A stretch of 64,000 nucleotides of DNA from UM-FILTER-40-17 sp032251335 (GTDB taxonomy: Bacteria > Bacteroidota > Bacteroidia > Flavobacteriales > Flavobacteriaceae), in NCBI GenBank assembly GCA_032251335.1, contig JAVVDW010000009.1, positions 51,226-115,225 of the forward strand. The letters run 5' to 3'. Shown piece after piece: positions 52,356 through 61,079 of this stretch. The notes beneath the pieces are model-generated. The model ran no database searches. It saw only the letters and a program-made list of their open reading frames with translations, and had not been told where the DNA came from. A program made the translations under genes and the position numbers. Position 1 is the stretch's first letter. The number at the start of each line of letters is the position of its first letter.

Positions 52356-53246
52356 ATGCTTCACGTGGAACATTCCAAAAACATATCAAACAAAGAAACT
52401 TATACTTACTTAAAAGTAACCGACCATGCTTTGACAAAAGAAGTGTTTTCACTCGTTGCCGAAGAAAACGGTAGCGTACTAAAAACACATCCGCAACCGA
52501 AAAAAAATGAGATAGGGAAATATTACCAAAATGAAAATTACATTTCTCATACAGATGTAAAAAGCACTCTTTTTGATAAACTTTATCATATCGTACGTAA
52601 GATTGCTACAAAACAGAAACTAAAAAACATAGAAAAATTAACCCGTAAAAAAGGAAAAATTCTCGATATAGGCGCGGGAACAGGTGAATTTGTCAAAGCA
52701 GCAAAAAACAGTGGGTGGCTATCCGAAGGTATAGAACCTGATGCAGGTGCCAGAAACAAAGCTTCAGAAAAAGGCGTATCGTTGCACAGTGAAACAAAAC
52801 AGTACGCTGATAAAAGTTTTGATATAGTAACGCTTTGGCATGTGCTGGAGCATGTGTATCACCCCGATGAACAAATCAAAGAAATATATAGACTGCTTAA
52901 AGAAGGAGGCACAGCGGTAATTGCTGTTCCTAATTTTACTTGTTACAGCGCACTGTATTATAAAAACCACTGGGCTGCATTTGATGTTCCAAGGCATTTA
53001 TGGCACTTTTCGCCTAAATATCTAAAAAAAAAATTCACAACGGAACACTTCGAATGTGTGAAAACAGAACCGCTATATCAGGATGCATTTTATATTAATT
53101 TGCTTTCTGAAAAATATAAAACCGGAAAGTCAAATCCTGTAAGGGCATTTTGGATTGCCCTCAAATGCAACCTTCTTGGGAGAAAAAAAGAAAAATGTGC
53201 CACTGTGGTATATTATTTCAGAAAGAAATCAAATAAAGCGATTTAA
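52356..53246 (+). CDS. Class I SAM-dependent methyltransferase
   Basis: A 296-residue methyltransferase of the methyltransf_23 type. The start at 52356 (MLHVEHSKNISN) lies just after the mnmG stop; the frame continues upstream inside mnmG but that is unlikely to be used. SAM motif I reads ILDIGAGTGEF (about 101-111), followed by SFDIVTLWHVLEHVYHPDEQ and IYRLLKEGGTAVIAVPNF. The N-terminal third (about 1-80) is less typical and might recognise the substrate, which is unknown. Confidence 0.87.
   Translation: MLHVEHSKNISNKETYTYLKVTDHALTKEVFSLVAEENGSVLKTHPQPKKNEIGKYYQNENYISHTDVKSTLFDKLYHIVRKIATKQKLKNIEKLTRKKGKILDIGAGTGEFVKAAKNSGWLSEGIEPDAGARNKASEKGVSLHSETKQYADKSFDIVTLWHVLEHVYHPDEQIKEIYRLLKEGGTAVIAVPNFTCYSALYYKNHWAAFDVPRHLWHFSPKYLKKKFTTEHFECVKTEPLYQDAFYINLLSEKYKTGKSNPVRAFWIALKCNLLGRKKEKCATVVYYFRKKSNKAI
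52357..52372. other. parS-like site 2, at the methyltransferase start
   Basis: TGCTTCACGTGGAACA matches the consensus TGTTTCACGTGAAACA at 14 of 16 positions and keeps the central TTCACGTG core. It lies in the first codons of the methyltransferase gene, 1.9 kb from site 1. Confidence 0.6.
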
Positions 53247-53541
53247 AGCCGTTTACAACAACCCGCTATACAAAGAGCAATGTAAAAGAATTCTATGGAT
53301 TAAAACTCAAATAAAACACCTCTTAAGCATAGAAAATATTTATACATACTATAATAACAATAGTTTTGAGAAATATTAATAATATGACTTAAAAATTCAC
53401 AAACAATTGTTAGCGTTTTATTCGTAAATTTGCCGCCAATTAAACGGAATCGTGAAATGCACCATAACGGATTTATCCGTCCTAAAGGCACCTTTCTAAA
53501 CCGTTACATTCAAACTATTAAAAACATATTAAAAACAAAAA
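53247..53541 (+). other. 295-bp AT-rich gap with the promoter of the OmpH-like gene
   Basis: No gene is supported. An ORF over the first part is a frame shadow of the methyltransferase. A TAAATTTG box at 53425-53432, with TTG at 53407-53409, is a plausible promoter for the OmpH-like gene; the leader to the ATG at 53542 would be about 105 nt. Confidence 0.5.
53425..53432 (+). promoter_or_regulatory. Promoter -7 box of the OmpH-like gene
   Basis: TAAATTTG is an exact TAnnTTTG match, about 110 bp upstream of the coding start, with a TTG 15 bp before it. Confidence 0.45.
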
Positions 53542-54054
53542 ATGAAAAATTATTTATTAATTACTTTAATTGGTTTCTTCGCTGTTTCATGCAACCAGGA
53601 AAAAACAGCCTATGTAGAAACAGAAAAACTGATGCAAGACTACCTTGAAACCAAAGATGTAGAAAAATCGCTACAACAAAAATCGGACTCTTTGCAAACG
53701 GGCTTGGCTCAAATGAGTCAGGAATTTCAAACTCAAGTGCAAGAATACCAATCCAAGGCCTCTACAATGAGTGCTCAAAAGAGGGAAGAAGCGGAACAAA
53801 CCCTCTTGGGACAACAAAGGCAAATTCAGCAAATTCAGCAAAGGGAAAGTCAAATTTTTCAGGACGAATACAAAGCGCGCATGGACAGCTTGGTAAACAA
53901 AGTAAAAAAATACGTGGGTGAGTATGCCAAAAAGAATGGATATACTTATATATTTGGCTCGAACAATACGGAAAACATCTTGTACGGTGCAGAAAGCAAA
54001 AACGTGACTGAAGACGTTTTAAAAGCATTAAATGAGGCGTATAAACCTGAATAA
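53542..54054 (+). CDS. OmpH/Skp-like periplasmic protein with lipoprotein signal
   Basis: A 170-residue protein of the OmpH (Skp) family, chaperones that hold unfolded outer-membrane proteins. Residues 1-16 form a signal peptide ending in FAVSC with a lipobox cysteine at 17. A long coiled coil (about 35-120), rich in Gln and Glu, matches the tentacle helices of Skp. The C-terminal part reads KKYVGEYAKKNGYTYIFGSNN. Skp is normally soluble, so an acylated version is unusual. It has its own promoter-like box and a terminator. Confidence 0.85.
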   Translation: MKNYLLITLIGFFAVSCNQEKTAYVETEKLMQDYLETKDVEKSLQQKSDSLQTGLAQMSQEFQTQVQEYQSKASTMSAQKREEAEQTLLGQQRQIQQIQQRESQIFQDEYKARMDSLVNKVKKYVGEYAKKNGYTYIFGSNNTENILYGAESKNVTEDVLKALNEAYKPE

Positions 54055-54073
54055 AAGGGTTTAAAAATATCTT

Positions 54074-54104
54074 AAAAAAACCGGCATTAGTTGTCGGTTT
54101 TTTT
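54074..54104. terminator. Bidirectional terminator between the OmpH-like gene and GT9 gene
   Basis: A stem CCGGCA/TTGTCGG (one G-T pair) is framed by A and T runs (AAAAAAACCG and CGGTTTTTTT). It serves two convergent genes, and the GT9 stop codon (54087-54089) lies in its loop. Confidence 0.85.
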
Positions 54105-55139
54105 TTGGCTGTATATTTCGTAAACTTTTTCAAAAATGGTTTCAGGTGCAATGCTGCGCATACAATCTTCATAACCTAGCGGAACCGTCTTGCCAAAAAC
54201 GGAAGTAGGAATACAGGGAAATAAATCGTGATTCACGGTTATGGCTCGAGAAAGCGGTTGGCCGAATGGTGCGAAACCGGCATGAGGGTGTGTTACGCCC
54301 CAAATCGTAACTACCGGTTTGCCATACATGGCCGCCAAATGCGCATTTCCGGAATCCATAGAGAGCATCAAATCCAAATTAGATATCAACCTGAGTTCGT
54401 CGGAAAAATTGAAAAGCGCTGCTAAATTAATAATGTTTGATTGTGATTCGTAAAGTGATGAGAGGGCATCGCGTTCATTTGGTGCACCAAAAAGAATCAC
54501 AGTAACATCTGATAGAGATGAAAGTGAAGTAAGTAATTTGCGCATCAAATCGGATGGGTAGGTTTTAGAATCAAATTTGGCGAAAGGTGCCAAACCGATG
54601 AGAAAATCTTGCCGGTTAAGATTTAATTTACTTCGAATGTCATCAATAGGCTGTTTCGCACGCTCAACATGCTCTAAAACAACCGGAAAGCCAAGTCTTC
54701 TAAAAACATCCGCATAGCGTTCATGCGTGGTCTTGAGGGGTTTAAAAACCTTATTCTTGCAGCGAGTCAGTCTTTTCTTTTCGAGCCTGCCTTTGTCTAA
54801 AACAACGGTTTGAACACCCAAAAATCTTAAAAAAAAAGCTGTAACAAGGCTTCTTAAAACTTGGTGGCAATCAGCAAAAGCATCAATCTGCAAGCTGCGT
54901 AAATCCAATGCAAGACGAAACAACCCTAAAAACCCTTTGTGTCTATCTTTTAAATCGATAGAATAAAAATGTACTTGGGGAATCTCGTCAAAAAGTGGCT
55001 TAAAAAATGGCCGTGAAACAACGGTGATGGTCAGGTTTGGAAATTGGTCTGAAAGGGCGCGTAAAACAGGAACAAGCATAGCCACATCGCCAAGTGCGGA
55101 TAGCCTGAAAACCGCAATGTGTCTATGCAAACTAGCCAA
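54087..55139 (-). CDS. Glycosyltransferase family 9 (heptosyltransferase-like)
   Basis: A 350-residue GT-B transferase of family 9, probably adding a sugar to lipopolysaccharide core or another surface glycan. N-terminal RLSALGDVAMLVPVLRAL (about 11-28) and C-terminal SMDSGNAHLAAMYGKPVVTIWGVTHPHAGFAP carry the family signatures. It directly abuts the DUF4254 gene (0 bp between stop and start regions), so the two are probably cotranscribed. Confidence 0.9.
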   Translation of the reverse strand: MASLHRHIAVFRLSALGDVAMLVPVLRALSDQFPNLTITVVSRPFFKPLFDEIPQVHFYSIDLKDRHKGFLGLFRLALDLRSLQIDAFADCHQVLRSLVTAFFLRFLGVQTVVLDKGRLEKKRLTRCKNKVFKPLKTTHERYADVFRRLGFPVVLEHVERAKQPIDDIRSKLNLNRQDFLIGLAPFAKFDSKTYPSDLMRKLLTSLSSLSDVTVILFGAPNERDALSSLYESQSNIINLAALFNFSDELRLISNLDLMLSMDSGNAHLAAMYGKPVVTIWGVTHPHAGFAPFGQPLSRAITVNHDLFPCIPTSVFGKTVPLGYEDCMRSIAPETIFEKVYEIYSQKKTDN

Positions 55140-55748
55140 CTAGTTTTTGTTTTTTGCGTATAAAACCGGATTGAGCGATTCGTCGTTGTACATTTTCATT
55201 TGCTTGTATAGCTTCATGTACTTGCGTCCTGCAGCAATGTCTTCGAGCAATTGGTCAATAGCAGCGGATAAATCCTGTCGTTGTGATAGAAGCACATCTA
55301 GCTTAGCTTGACAAGCAGCACGGTGATCGGCTGTTGCATTCTTCCTTGTTGCTTCTTCACGCATGTGATATATCTTAAGAGATAAAATAGACAGCCTATC
55401 AATCGCCCAAGCTGGGGTTTCCGTGTTGATAGATGCATCCGCTTGGGGAGTCAAATTTTTATATTTTTCCAGGAAGAAACTGTCTATGTATTCTACAAAA
55501 TCTGTTCTGTCTTGATTTGATGCATCAATTTTGCGTTTCAAAATCAAAGCTGCTTCTGGCTGAATTTGAGGATCTCTGATTAAATCTTCATAATGCCACT
55601 GAACCGTATCTATCCAACATTTTCGATATAAAAGGTGTTTGATATCGTCTTTAGGATAAGGATTTGAAAAAGGTTGTGAAACATCATCAACTACATGATA
55701 AACACGAATCACATCATCAAAAATTTCATTGGCAAGTGTTGAAAACAT
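55140..55748 (-). CDS. DUF4254 family protein
   Basis: A 202-residue soluble helical protein of unknown function. The opening and LLYRKCWIDTVQWHYEDLIRD (about 39-59) match DUF4254. It ends exactly where the GT9 gene begins, and the family is often next to glycosyltransferases to my knowledge. No catalytic motif is visible. Confidence 0.82.
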   Translation of the reverse strand: MFSTLANEIFDDVIRVYHVVDDVSQPFSNPYPKDDIKHLLYRKCWIDTVQWHYEDLIRDPQIQPEAALILKRKIDASNQDRTDFVEYIDSFFLEKYKNLTPQADASINTETPAWAIDRLSILSLKIYHMREEATRKNATADHRAACQAKLDVLLSQRQDLSAAIDQLLEDIAAGRKYMKLYKQMKMYNDESLNPVLYAKNKN

Positions 55749-55788
55749 AATACTTAATTTTAAAACAAAGATAAGCCAAATCCATAAA

Positions 55789-56712
55789 TTAGATTGAATG
55801 AAACATCAATACGGCAGTAAAAGCGGTAAATAGCCACATCCACAACTCTTTGAGTATGGGTTTTCCAAGCGATTCGGTAAAGGATGCTGAAAAAACAGCA
55901 ACAAACGGAAACAGCAACAACAGCAATTTATCTGCCTGCGACATGAAGAATGCGATGAGTAAAAGCGACACAAGCCATCCAAAAAAAATAAGCAACCGAA
56001 CCTTTCTGTAAATAGCAGATTTTCTAACTAATTTTTTATAGAAAAAAAACACGGTTAACAAGCCGGTGAAAAAAATAAAATATAGTGTAATCGGGGTGTC
56101 CGAATATTGGGAAAAATCTAAAAAACGAATACTGTCAAACGCAAATAAGTCGATAAAAAAAGGCTGCTGATCTGTGATGTAAAACCATGTAAAAACAAGG
56201 AAAATAGGTACAAAAACACCTGCAAAAGGTATAAACCAAATCCTATTGGGCTTTCCCTCAAACAAGGCTAAAGAGATAAAAATTAGTAAGAGAAAAAAAA
56301 GAATCTGTGGCTGAAAAAAAGCGGAAATAGACAACCAAAAAGCGGCGTCAAAAACTTTCTGTCTGATGTCTATAGTGGTGCGAATGGATAAAATGCGCCG
56401 CAGGCCTAACAAAAAAAACACAAAGGAAAGCAGCGCGTCTGTGTCAAAAGATACGCCCAAAAACAACATCAAAAACATGGAAAAATAATAAAGCGCAAGG
56501 CTGTTGTTTTGCGTCAATCTGTTTCGATGTACAATAAAATTAAACAACGCCAAGATAAATAAAACGAGTAAACCGCTCCATAAAACCTCCAAAAAAACGG
56601 GTTTGAGGGAAGCAGAACGAATCAAGGAAACAAAAACAATCCAACAAAGCATCAAGCAATAAACAACTACAAAATGTATGGGTTTCGATTTGCTAAAAAA
56701 TTGATGGAGCAT
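55789..56712 (-). CDS. DUF6427 family membrane protein
   Basis: A 307-residue polytopic membrane protein with about nine to ten hydrophobic segments, matching DUF6427, a flavobacterial family. The opening MLHQFFSKSKPIHFVVVY and the segment SFVFFLLGLRRILSIRTTIDIRQKVFDAAFWLS are characteristic. Residue content is hydrophobic and aromatic with no active-site motif. It precedes DUF4254 and GT9, so it may be part of a glycan-related unit. Confidence 0.78.
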   Translation of the reverse strand: MLHQFFSKSKPIHFVVVYCLMLCWIVFVSLIRSASLKPVFLEVLWSGLLVLFILALFNFIVHRNRLTQNNSLALYYFSMFLMLFLGVSFDTDALLSFVFFLLGLRRILSIRTTIDIRQKVFDAAFWLSISAFFQPQILFFLLLIFISLALFEGKPNRIWFIPFAGVFVPIFLVFTWFYITDQQPFFIDLFAFDSIRFLDFSQYSDTPITLYFIFFTGLLTVFFFYKKLVRKSAIYRKVRLLIFFGWLVSLLLIAFFMSQADKLLLLLFPFVAVFSASFTESLGKPILKELWMWLFTAFTAVLMFHSI

Positions 56713-56790
56713 GTTCTAAAATAAGATATCAAAAGTAAAAAATCACATCAATTAATCAGATATTAATCATGAAAGTTTAAACGGAAGTGT

Positions 56791-57360
56791 ATGTTTGCAA
56801 AAAAATTACAAATGTCAAGCAATCTTGAACCATGCGAATTGTGCCAGTCCGAATCTGGCATCGCTGTTTATGAATTATCTCCGCATGGGCAAAATAGCCC
56901 ATACAGTGGCGTTTGTGTTTGTGAAAACTGCCTTAGCCAAATAGAAAATCCGGATTTGATGGATGTCAATCACTGGCGTTGTTTAAACGACAGCATGTGG
57001 AGCGAAAAGGAGGAAGTAAAAATTTTGGTTTGGAGAATTTTACACCGCCTTAGGGGTGAGGGCTGGCCTCAAGACCTTTTAGATATGATGTACCTAAACG
57101 AATCCTCATTGGCGTTTGCCCAAAGCGGGGTAGATGAGGAAACGAAACCCAAGCACCAAGACACCAATGGCAACATGCTTAGCAACGGAGATCAGGTAAC
57201 CCTCATTAAGGATCTCGACGTAAAAGGAAGTAGCCTGACCGCCAAGAGAGGAACTGTGGTAAAAAAAATTAACCTAGTGGAAGACAATCCGGAACAAATT
57301 GAAGGGCGAATCGATGGCCAACTCATCGTAATCCTGACAAAATTTGTTAAAAAATCATGA
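56791..57360 (+). CDS. PhnA-like zinc-ribbon protein
   Basis: A 189-residue cytoplasmic protein with an N-terminal zinc ribbon (Cys15/Cys18 in PCELC and a second pair in CVCENC) and a C-terminal PhnA-type SH3-like domain (GNMLSNGDQVTLIKDLDVKGSS). PhnA family members were linked to phosphonate metabolism, but the function of this type is unclear. An ATG at 56812 is also possible; a TATGTTTG box that resembles a promoter overlaps the first ATG, so the start is not certain. Confidence 0.85.
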   Translation: MFAKKLQMSSNLEPCELCQSESGIAVYELSPHGQNSPYSGVCVCENCLSQIENPDLMDVNHWRCLNDSMWSEKEEVKILVWRILHRLRGEGWPQDLLDMMYLNESSLAFAQSGVDEETKPKHQDTNGNMLSNGDQVTLIKDLDVKGSSLTAKRGTVVKKINLVEDNPEQIEGRIDGQLIVILTKFVKKS

Positions 57361-57405
57361 CAATTTCAAAGACAAATAAAATTTTACGACCATAAAGAAA
57401 ATATT

Positions 57406-57413
57406 TATCTTTG
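57406..57413 (+). promoter_or_regulatory. Promoter -7 box upstream of the DUF6341 gene
   Basis: TATCTTTG is an exact TAnnTTTG match, 25 bp before the ATG at 57439. Confidence 0.5.
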
Positions 57414-57438
57414 TGGCTCAAATTTAAAATTTGATTAC

Positions 57439-57675
57439 ATGACACCGATGAAAGATTTTTTTGGAGGCATACAAAGTTTCTTTGAATTTGTAATGTTTAA
57501 TAACCTTGATTGGGTTAGGCAAATGGAATTGGAAAATTGGTGGCTGGCCAATCTGGTAAACTGGACTTTTCTGATAATTGGCTTTGTGGCCGCAGTCTAT
57601 TGGATTAAACAACTACAACTTTTTAATGATCGTGGTGAAGAAGACAAATCCATCACTTCGCATTCCTACCTATAG
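57439..57675 (+). CDS. DUF6341 family small membrane protein
   Basis: A 78-residue protein with one membrane span (NWTFLIIGFVAAVYWIKQL, about 41-59) and the conserved end KSITSHSYL, which matches DUF6341 of flavobacteria. The amphipathic N-terminus (MKDFFGGIQSFFEFVMFNN) may lie along the membrane. Function unknown. It overlaps the convergent purD gene by 6 bp. Confidence 0.82.
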   Translation: MTPMKDFFGGIQSFFEFVMFNNLDWVRQMELENWWLANLVNWTFLIIGFVAAVYWIKQLQLFNDRGEEDKSITSHSYL

Positions 57676-58941
57676 ATCAAATCCAAGGTCTTTTCTGAAA
57701 TACATCTTGTCAAAAGCTATTTTATCGATGCTTGTATAAGCCTTTTTTAGGGCTTCTTTGTGGTCGTTTCCCAATGCCGTCACAGCAAGCACACGCCCGC
57801 CCGTACTCACCACCGCACCGTCTTTAAAGGCAGTTCCTGCATGAAAAACCAAACTATCGGTTACATTTTCCAATCCTGAAATGGATTTATTTTTTTCATA
57901 GGCCTCAGGATAACCCCCGGATACCATAACCACCGTTGCAGCCGTTTGTGGATTGATACGCAAATCCATCTTATGAAGTTGACCGTCGGAAACCGCAAGC
58001 AAGAGTTTTAAAAAATCATTTTCCACGCGAGGGATGACCACTTCCGTCTCCGGATCGCCCATACGAACGTTGTATTCTATCACATAAGGATCGTCTCCCA
58101 CTTTCATCAATCCGATAAAAATAAAACCTTTGTAGGGTAAATTTTGCTCCTTTAATCCTTTAATTGTGGGGATAACAATACGATTTTCAACCTTATTGAG
58201 GAAATCAGCTGTGGCAAAAGGAACCGGCGAAACCGCCCCCATGCCACCTGTGTTCAGGCCGGTATCGCCCTCACCAATACGCTTGTAATCTTTGGCAGAA
58301 GGCAAAATCATGTAGTGTTCACCGTCAGAAAGCACAAAAACACTGAGTTCGATGCCTTTTAAAAATTCTTCTATGACCACTTTTTGGCTCGCTTGGCCAA
58401 ACTTCGCATCCAGCAACATCGCGCGCAATTCCTGTTTGGCTTCTTTTATATCATCTAAAATCAAAACCCCTTTTCCGGCCGCCAAGCCATCCGCTTTTAA
58501 AACATAGGGCGGTTGAAGGCTTTCCAAAAAGGCAAAAGCAGCAGACAGCTGCGTCTTGTCAAAACTTTGATAAGCAGCCGTTGGAATGTTTTGACGGCTC
58601 ATAAAATCCTTGGCAAACTCCTTACTTCCTTCTAGTTGTGCCGCCGCCGCAGCCGGTCCAATAAAACGAACAAATTTTAAAATCTTGTCATTTTCAAAAA
58701 AATCGCGAAGGCCTTCAACCAACGGAACTTCCGGCCCCACAATAACCAATTCTATGGCGTTTTGTATAACCGCATTTTTAATGCCTTCAAAATCCAAGAC
58801 ATCCAAATTGAGATTGGTGGCTATGGAAGCCGTTCCGGCATTGCCAGGTACTACAAAAATTTTTTCGGCATATGGACTTTGCTTCATCTTCCAAGCAAAT
58901 GTGTGCTCTCTGCCACCGGAACCAATAATTAAAATGTTCAT
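57670..58941 (-). CDS. purD: Phosphoribosylamine-glycine ligase
   Basis: PurD makes glycinamide ribonucleotide in purine synthesis. I chose the start at 58941 (MNILIIGSGGREHTFAWKM), the family opening; the longer frame from 59010 has no conserved residues. VVIEEFLKGIELSVFVLSD, TGGMGAVSPVPFA and EYNVRMGDPETEVVIPR belong to the ATP-grasp active site. Length is 423 residues. Confidence 0.97.
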   Translation of the reverse strand: MNILIIGSGGREHTFAWKMKQSPYAEKIFVVPGNAGTASIATNLNLDVLDFEGIKNAVIQNAIELVIVGPEVPLVEGLRDFFENDKILKFVRFIGPAAAAAQLEGSKEFAKDFMSRQNIPTAAYQSFDKTQLSAAFAFLESLQPPYVLKADGLAAGKGVLILDDIKEAKQELRAMLLDAKFGQASQKVVIEEFLKGIELSVFVLSDGEHYMILPSAKDYKRIGEGDTGLNTGGMGAVSPVPFATADFLNKVENRIVIPTIKGLKEQNLPYKGFIFIGLMKVGDDPYVIEYNVRMGDPETEVVIPRVENDFLKLLLAVSDGQLHKMDLRINPQTAATVVMVSGGYPEAYEKNKSISGLENVTDSLVFHAGTAFKDGAVVSTGGRVLAVTALGNDHKEALKKAYTSIDKIAFDKMYFRKDLGFDL

Positions 58942-59018
58942 TTTTATAAATTGTTTGACAAAATTAACTTCTTTTGTAGAGGTTACCGTAGGTTTTCCCT
59001 TAAAATTCATCCGGCTTT

Positions 59019-60326
59019 ATGTCATTTTTTGAACAAACATTAGAACTCAAAGGTTTTCCGATAGGGCAAGCAAAACAAAAATTGGCTGAAATTCAAGCTA
59101 TACCTAGAACAGATTTAAATAAATTTCAAGAAAATGCCCGTTGGGAGATTGTTCGCTTTCACTTGGAAAACAACCCTATGTATAGCGGATGGATTCATGG
59201 GAAGCTTCCAAAAAACTGGACAGACCTCCCCGTGATGACAAAATCCGATCTTCAACAACCTATAAAAAACAGATTGAGCAAAGGTTTTCAGCTCAAAGAT
59301 GTATATCTCAACAAAACATCCGGCTCTTCCGGAAATCCCTTTTCATTTGCTAAAGATAAATTTAGCCATGCACTCACTTGGGCCATCATCCTCGATCGGT
59401 TTGAAAAAATTGGGATCAAGCAAAGTACCGATTTGCAAGCGAGGTTTTACGGAATTCCACTCGATACTTTTCATCACCTCAAAGAACGACTCAAAGATTT
59501 TGCAGCCCGGCGCTATCGGTTTCCGATATTCAACCTAGATGATGAAGTGCTTTCAAGATATGTATCGTATTTTAAAAAGAGAAGATTTGTTTACATAAAC
59601 GGCTATACCAGTTCGATTGTGCTCTTCGCAAAGTATTTGCAATCTAAAGAAATTGTTTTAAAAAATATTTGCCCCAGTCTGAAATGCTGCGTAGTAACCA
59701 GTGAAATGTTGTTTGCCGAAGACAGGCAATTGTTGGAACATCAATTGGGTGTGAAAGTTGTCAACGAATACGGAGCGTCCGAACTCGATTTGATTGCTTT
59801 CGAGACGCAACCCGGTTTTTGGGAAATCAATACCGATTCGCTTTTTGTCGAAATACTCGATAACGACAACAAACCTGTACAAAACGGTGAATCCGGAAAA
59901 ATTGTGATCACTTCGCTCTACAACAAGGCGCATCCGTTTATCCGGTATGAAATTGGCGATTTGGGAATCATAGACCCGAACAGCCAGCCCGAAAAACCAC
60001 TGCTAAAAAAACTCATAGGTCGCACCAATGATATGGCGATTTTACCCGGCGGAAAAAAAGTGCCCGGCCTCACGTTTTATTACGTCACCAAAAGTATTAT
60101 GGCAGACGACGGTTTGCTAAAAGAATTTACGGTGACGCAAACGGCCATAGATATTTTTCGAATAGACTATGTAAGAAACCATCCGCTCTTGCCTCAAGAA
60201 GAAAAAAAAGTGCGAACAGCCATTCATCTATACGCTGGAGAAACTGTGCAAGTCACCTTTAAACATCGTGAAAAACTCGTGCGCACTCAAGCCGGAAAAC
60301 TCAAACAATTTGTATCAGAAGTCTAA
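59019..60326 (+). CDS. PaaK-like adenylate-forming ligase
   Basis: A 435-residue member of the AMP-binding superfamily, in the phenylacetate-CoA ligase/CapK-like branch. The phosphate loop reads NKTSGSSGNPFSFAKDK (about 93-109), followed by NEYGASELDLIAFE (about 248-261) and IRYEIGDLG. A short C-terminal lid domain ends the chain. No other phenylacetate-degradation gene is near, so it may activate another acid, for instance in surface-polymer synthesis. It is divergent from purD with 77 bp between starts. Confidence 0.8.
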   Translation: MSFFEQTLELKGFPIGQAKQKLAEIQAIPRTDLNKFQENARWEIVRFHLENNPMYSGWIHGKLPKNWTDLPVMTKSDLQQPIKNRLSKGFQLKDVYLNKTSGSSGNPFSFAKDKFSHALTWAIILDRFEKIGIKQSTDLQARFYGIPLDTFHHLKERLKDFAARRYRFPIFNLDDEVLSRYVSYFKKRRFVYINGYTSSIVLFAKYLQSKEIVLKNICPSLKCCVVTSEMLFAEDRQLLEHQLGVKVVNEYGASELDLIAFETQPGFWEINTDSLFVEILDNDNKPVQNGESGKIVITSLYNKAHPFIRYEIGDLGIIDPNSQPEKPLLKKLIGRTNDMAILPGGKKVPGLTFYYVTKSIMADDGLLKEFTVTQTAIDIFRIDYVRNHPLLPQEEKKVRTAIHLYAGETVQVTFKHREKLVRTQAGKLKQFVSEV

Positions 60327-61079
60327 GGTTACCCCAACCGGACAGTGATCCGAATGTCGGGCATCGGGCAAAATAAATGCGCGCGACAGGTTGCTTTCGA
60401 GGAGTCGGCTCACCAAAACATAATCGATGCGCCAACCTTTGTTGTTGTTTCGCGCATTGGCACGATAGCTCCACCATGAATATTGGTGTGGCAATTCGTT
60501 AAAATGACGAAAAGAGTCTATAAAGCCGGCATTTATAAAACCATCTATCCAAGCGCGCTCTTCAGGTAAAAAGCCGGAAACGGTGGCGTTTCGCACAGGA
60601 TCGTGAATGTCAATTGCCCGGTGACAAATGTTGTAATCGCCGCAGATGACCAATTTTGGGAATTTTGCTTTCAAAACATTGACATAGCTCTGAAAATCGT
60701 CCATATATTGAAACTTATGTGCCAAGCGTTCTATATTTGTTCCGGATGGCAGATAAAGACTCATAACCGAACAGTCATCAAAATCGACACGTATATTGCG
60801 TCCTTCGGCGTCCATATAGTCTATTCCCGTACCGTATTCTACGTGATTAGGCTTTATTTTAGATAAGATTGCCACGCCGCTATAACCCTTTTTTTGAGCG
60901 CTAAACCAATACTGATACGGATAACCAATGTGTGTCAGAATATCTGTTTCTATTTGGCTTTCCTCGGCTTTGATTTCTTGCAAACAAATCACATCCGGAT
61001 TGGCACTTTTTAGCCAATCTGCAAATCCCTTTTTCATGGCGGCGCGGATGCCGTTCACGTTGTACGAAATAATCTTCAT
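60315..61079 (-). CDS. xth: Exodeoxyribonuclease III
   Basis: An AP endonuclease/3'-exonuclease of base-excision repair. The start at 61079 gives MKIISYNVNGIRAAMKKGF, the family opening; the frame reaches 29 codons further upstream into repeat-like sequence. Motifs are CLQEIKAEE (metal glutamate), GYSGVAILSK, CGDYNICHRAIDIHDP and HSDHCPVGV. The 254-residue length is typical. Part of the leader that accompanies the hairpin repeat lies directly upstream. Confidence 0.95.
   Translation of the reverse strand: MKIISYNVNGIRAAMKKGFADWLKSANPDVICLQEIKAEESQIETDILTHIGYPYQYWFSAQKKGYSGVAILSKIKPNHVEYGTGIDYMDAEGRNIRVDFDDCSVMSLYLPSGTNIERLAHKFQYMDDFQSYVNVLKAKFPKLVICGDYNICHRAIDIHDPVRNATVSGFLPEERAWIDGFINAGFIDSFRHFNELPHQYSWWSYRANARNNNKGWRIDYVLVSRLLESNLSRAFILPDARHSDHCPVGVTLDF

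Noticed and set aside
53155..53379. A 74-residue frame over the methyltransferase end
   Set aside because: It is out of frame within the methyltransferase gene, with no start context or domain.
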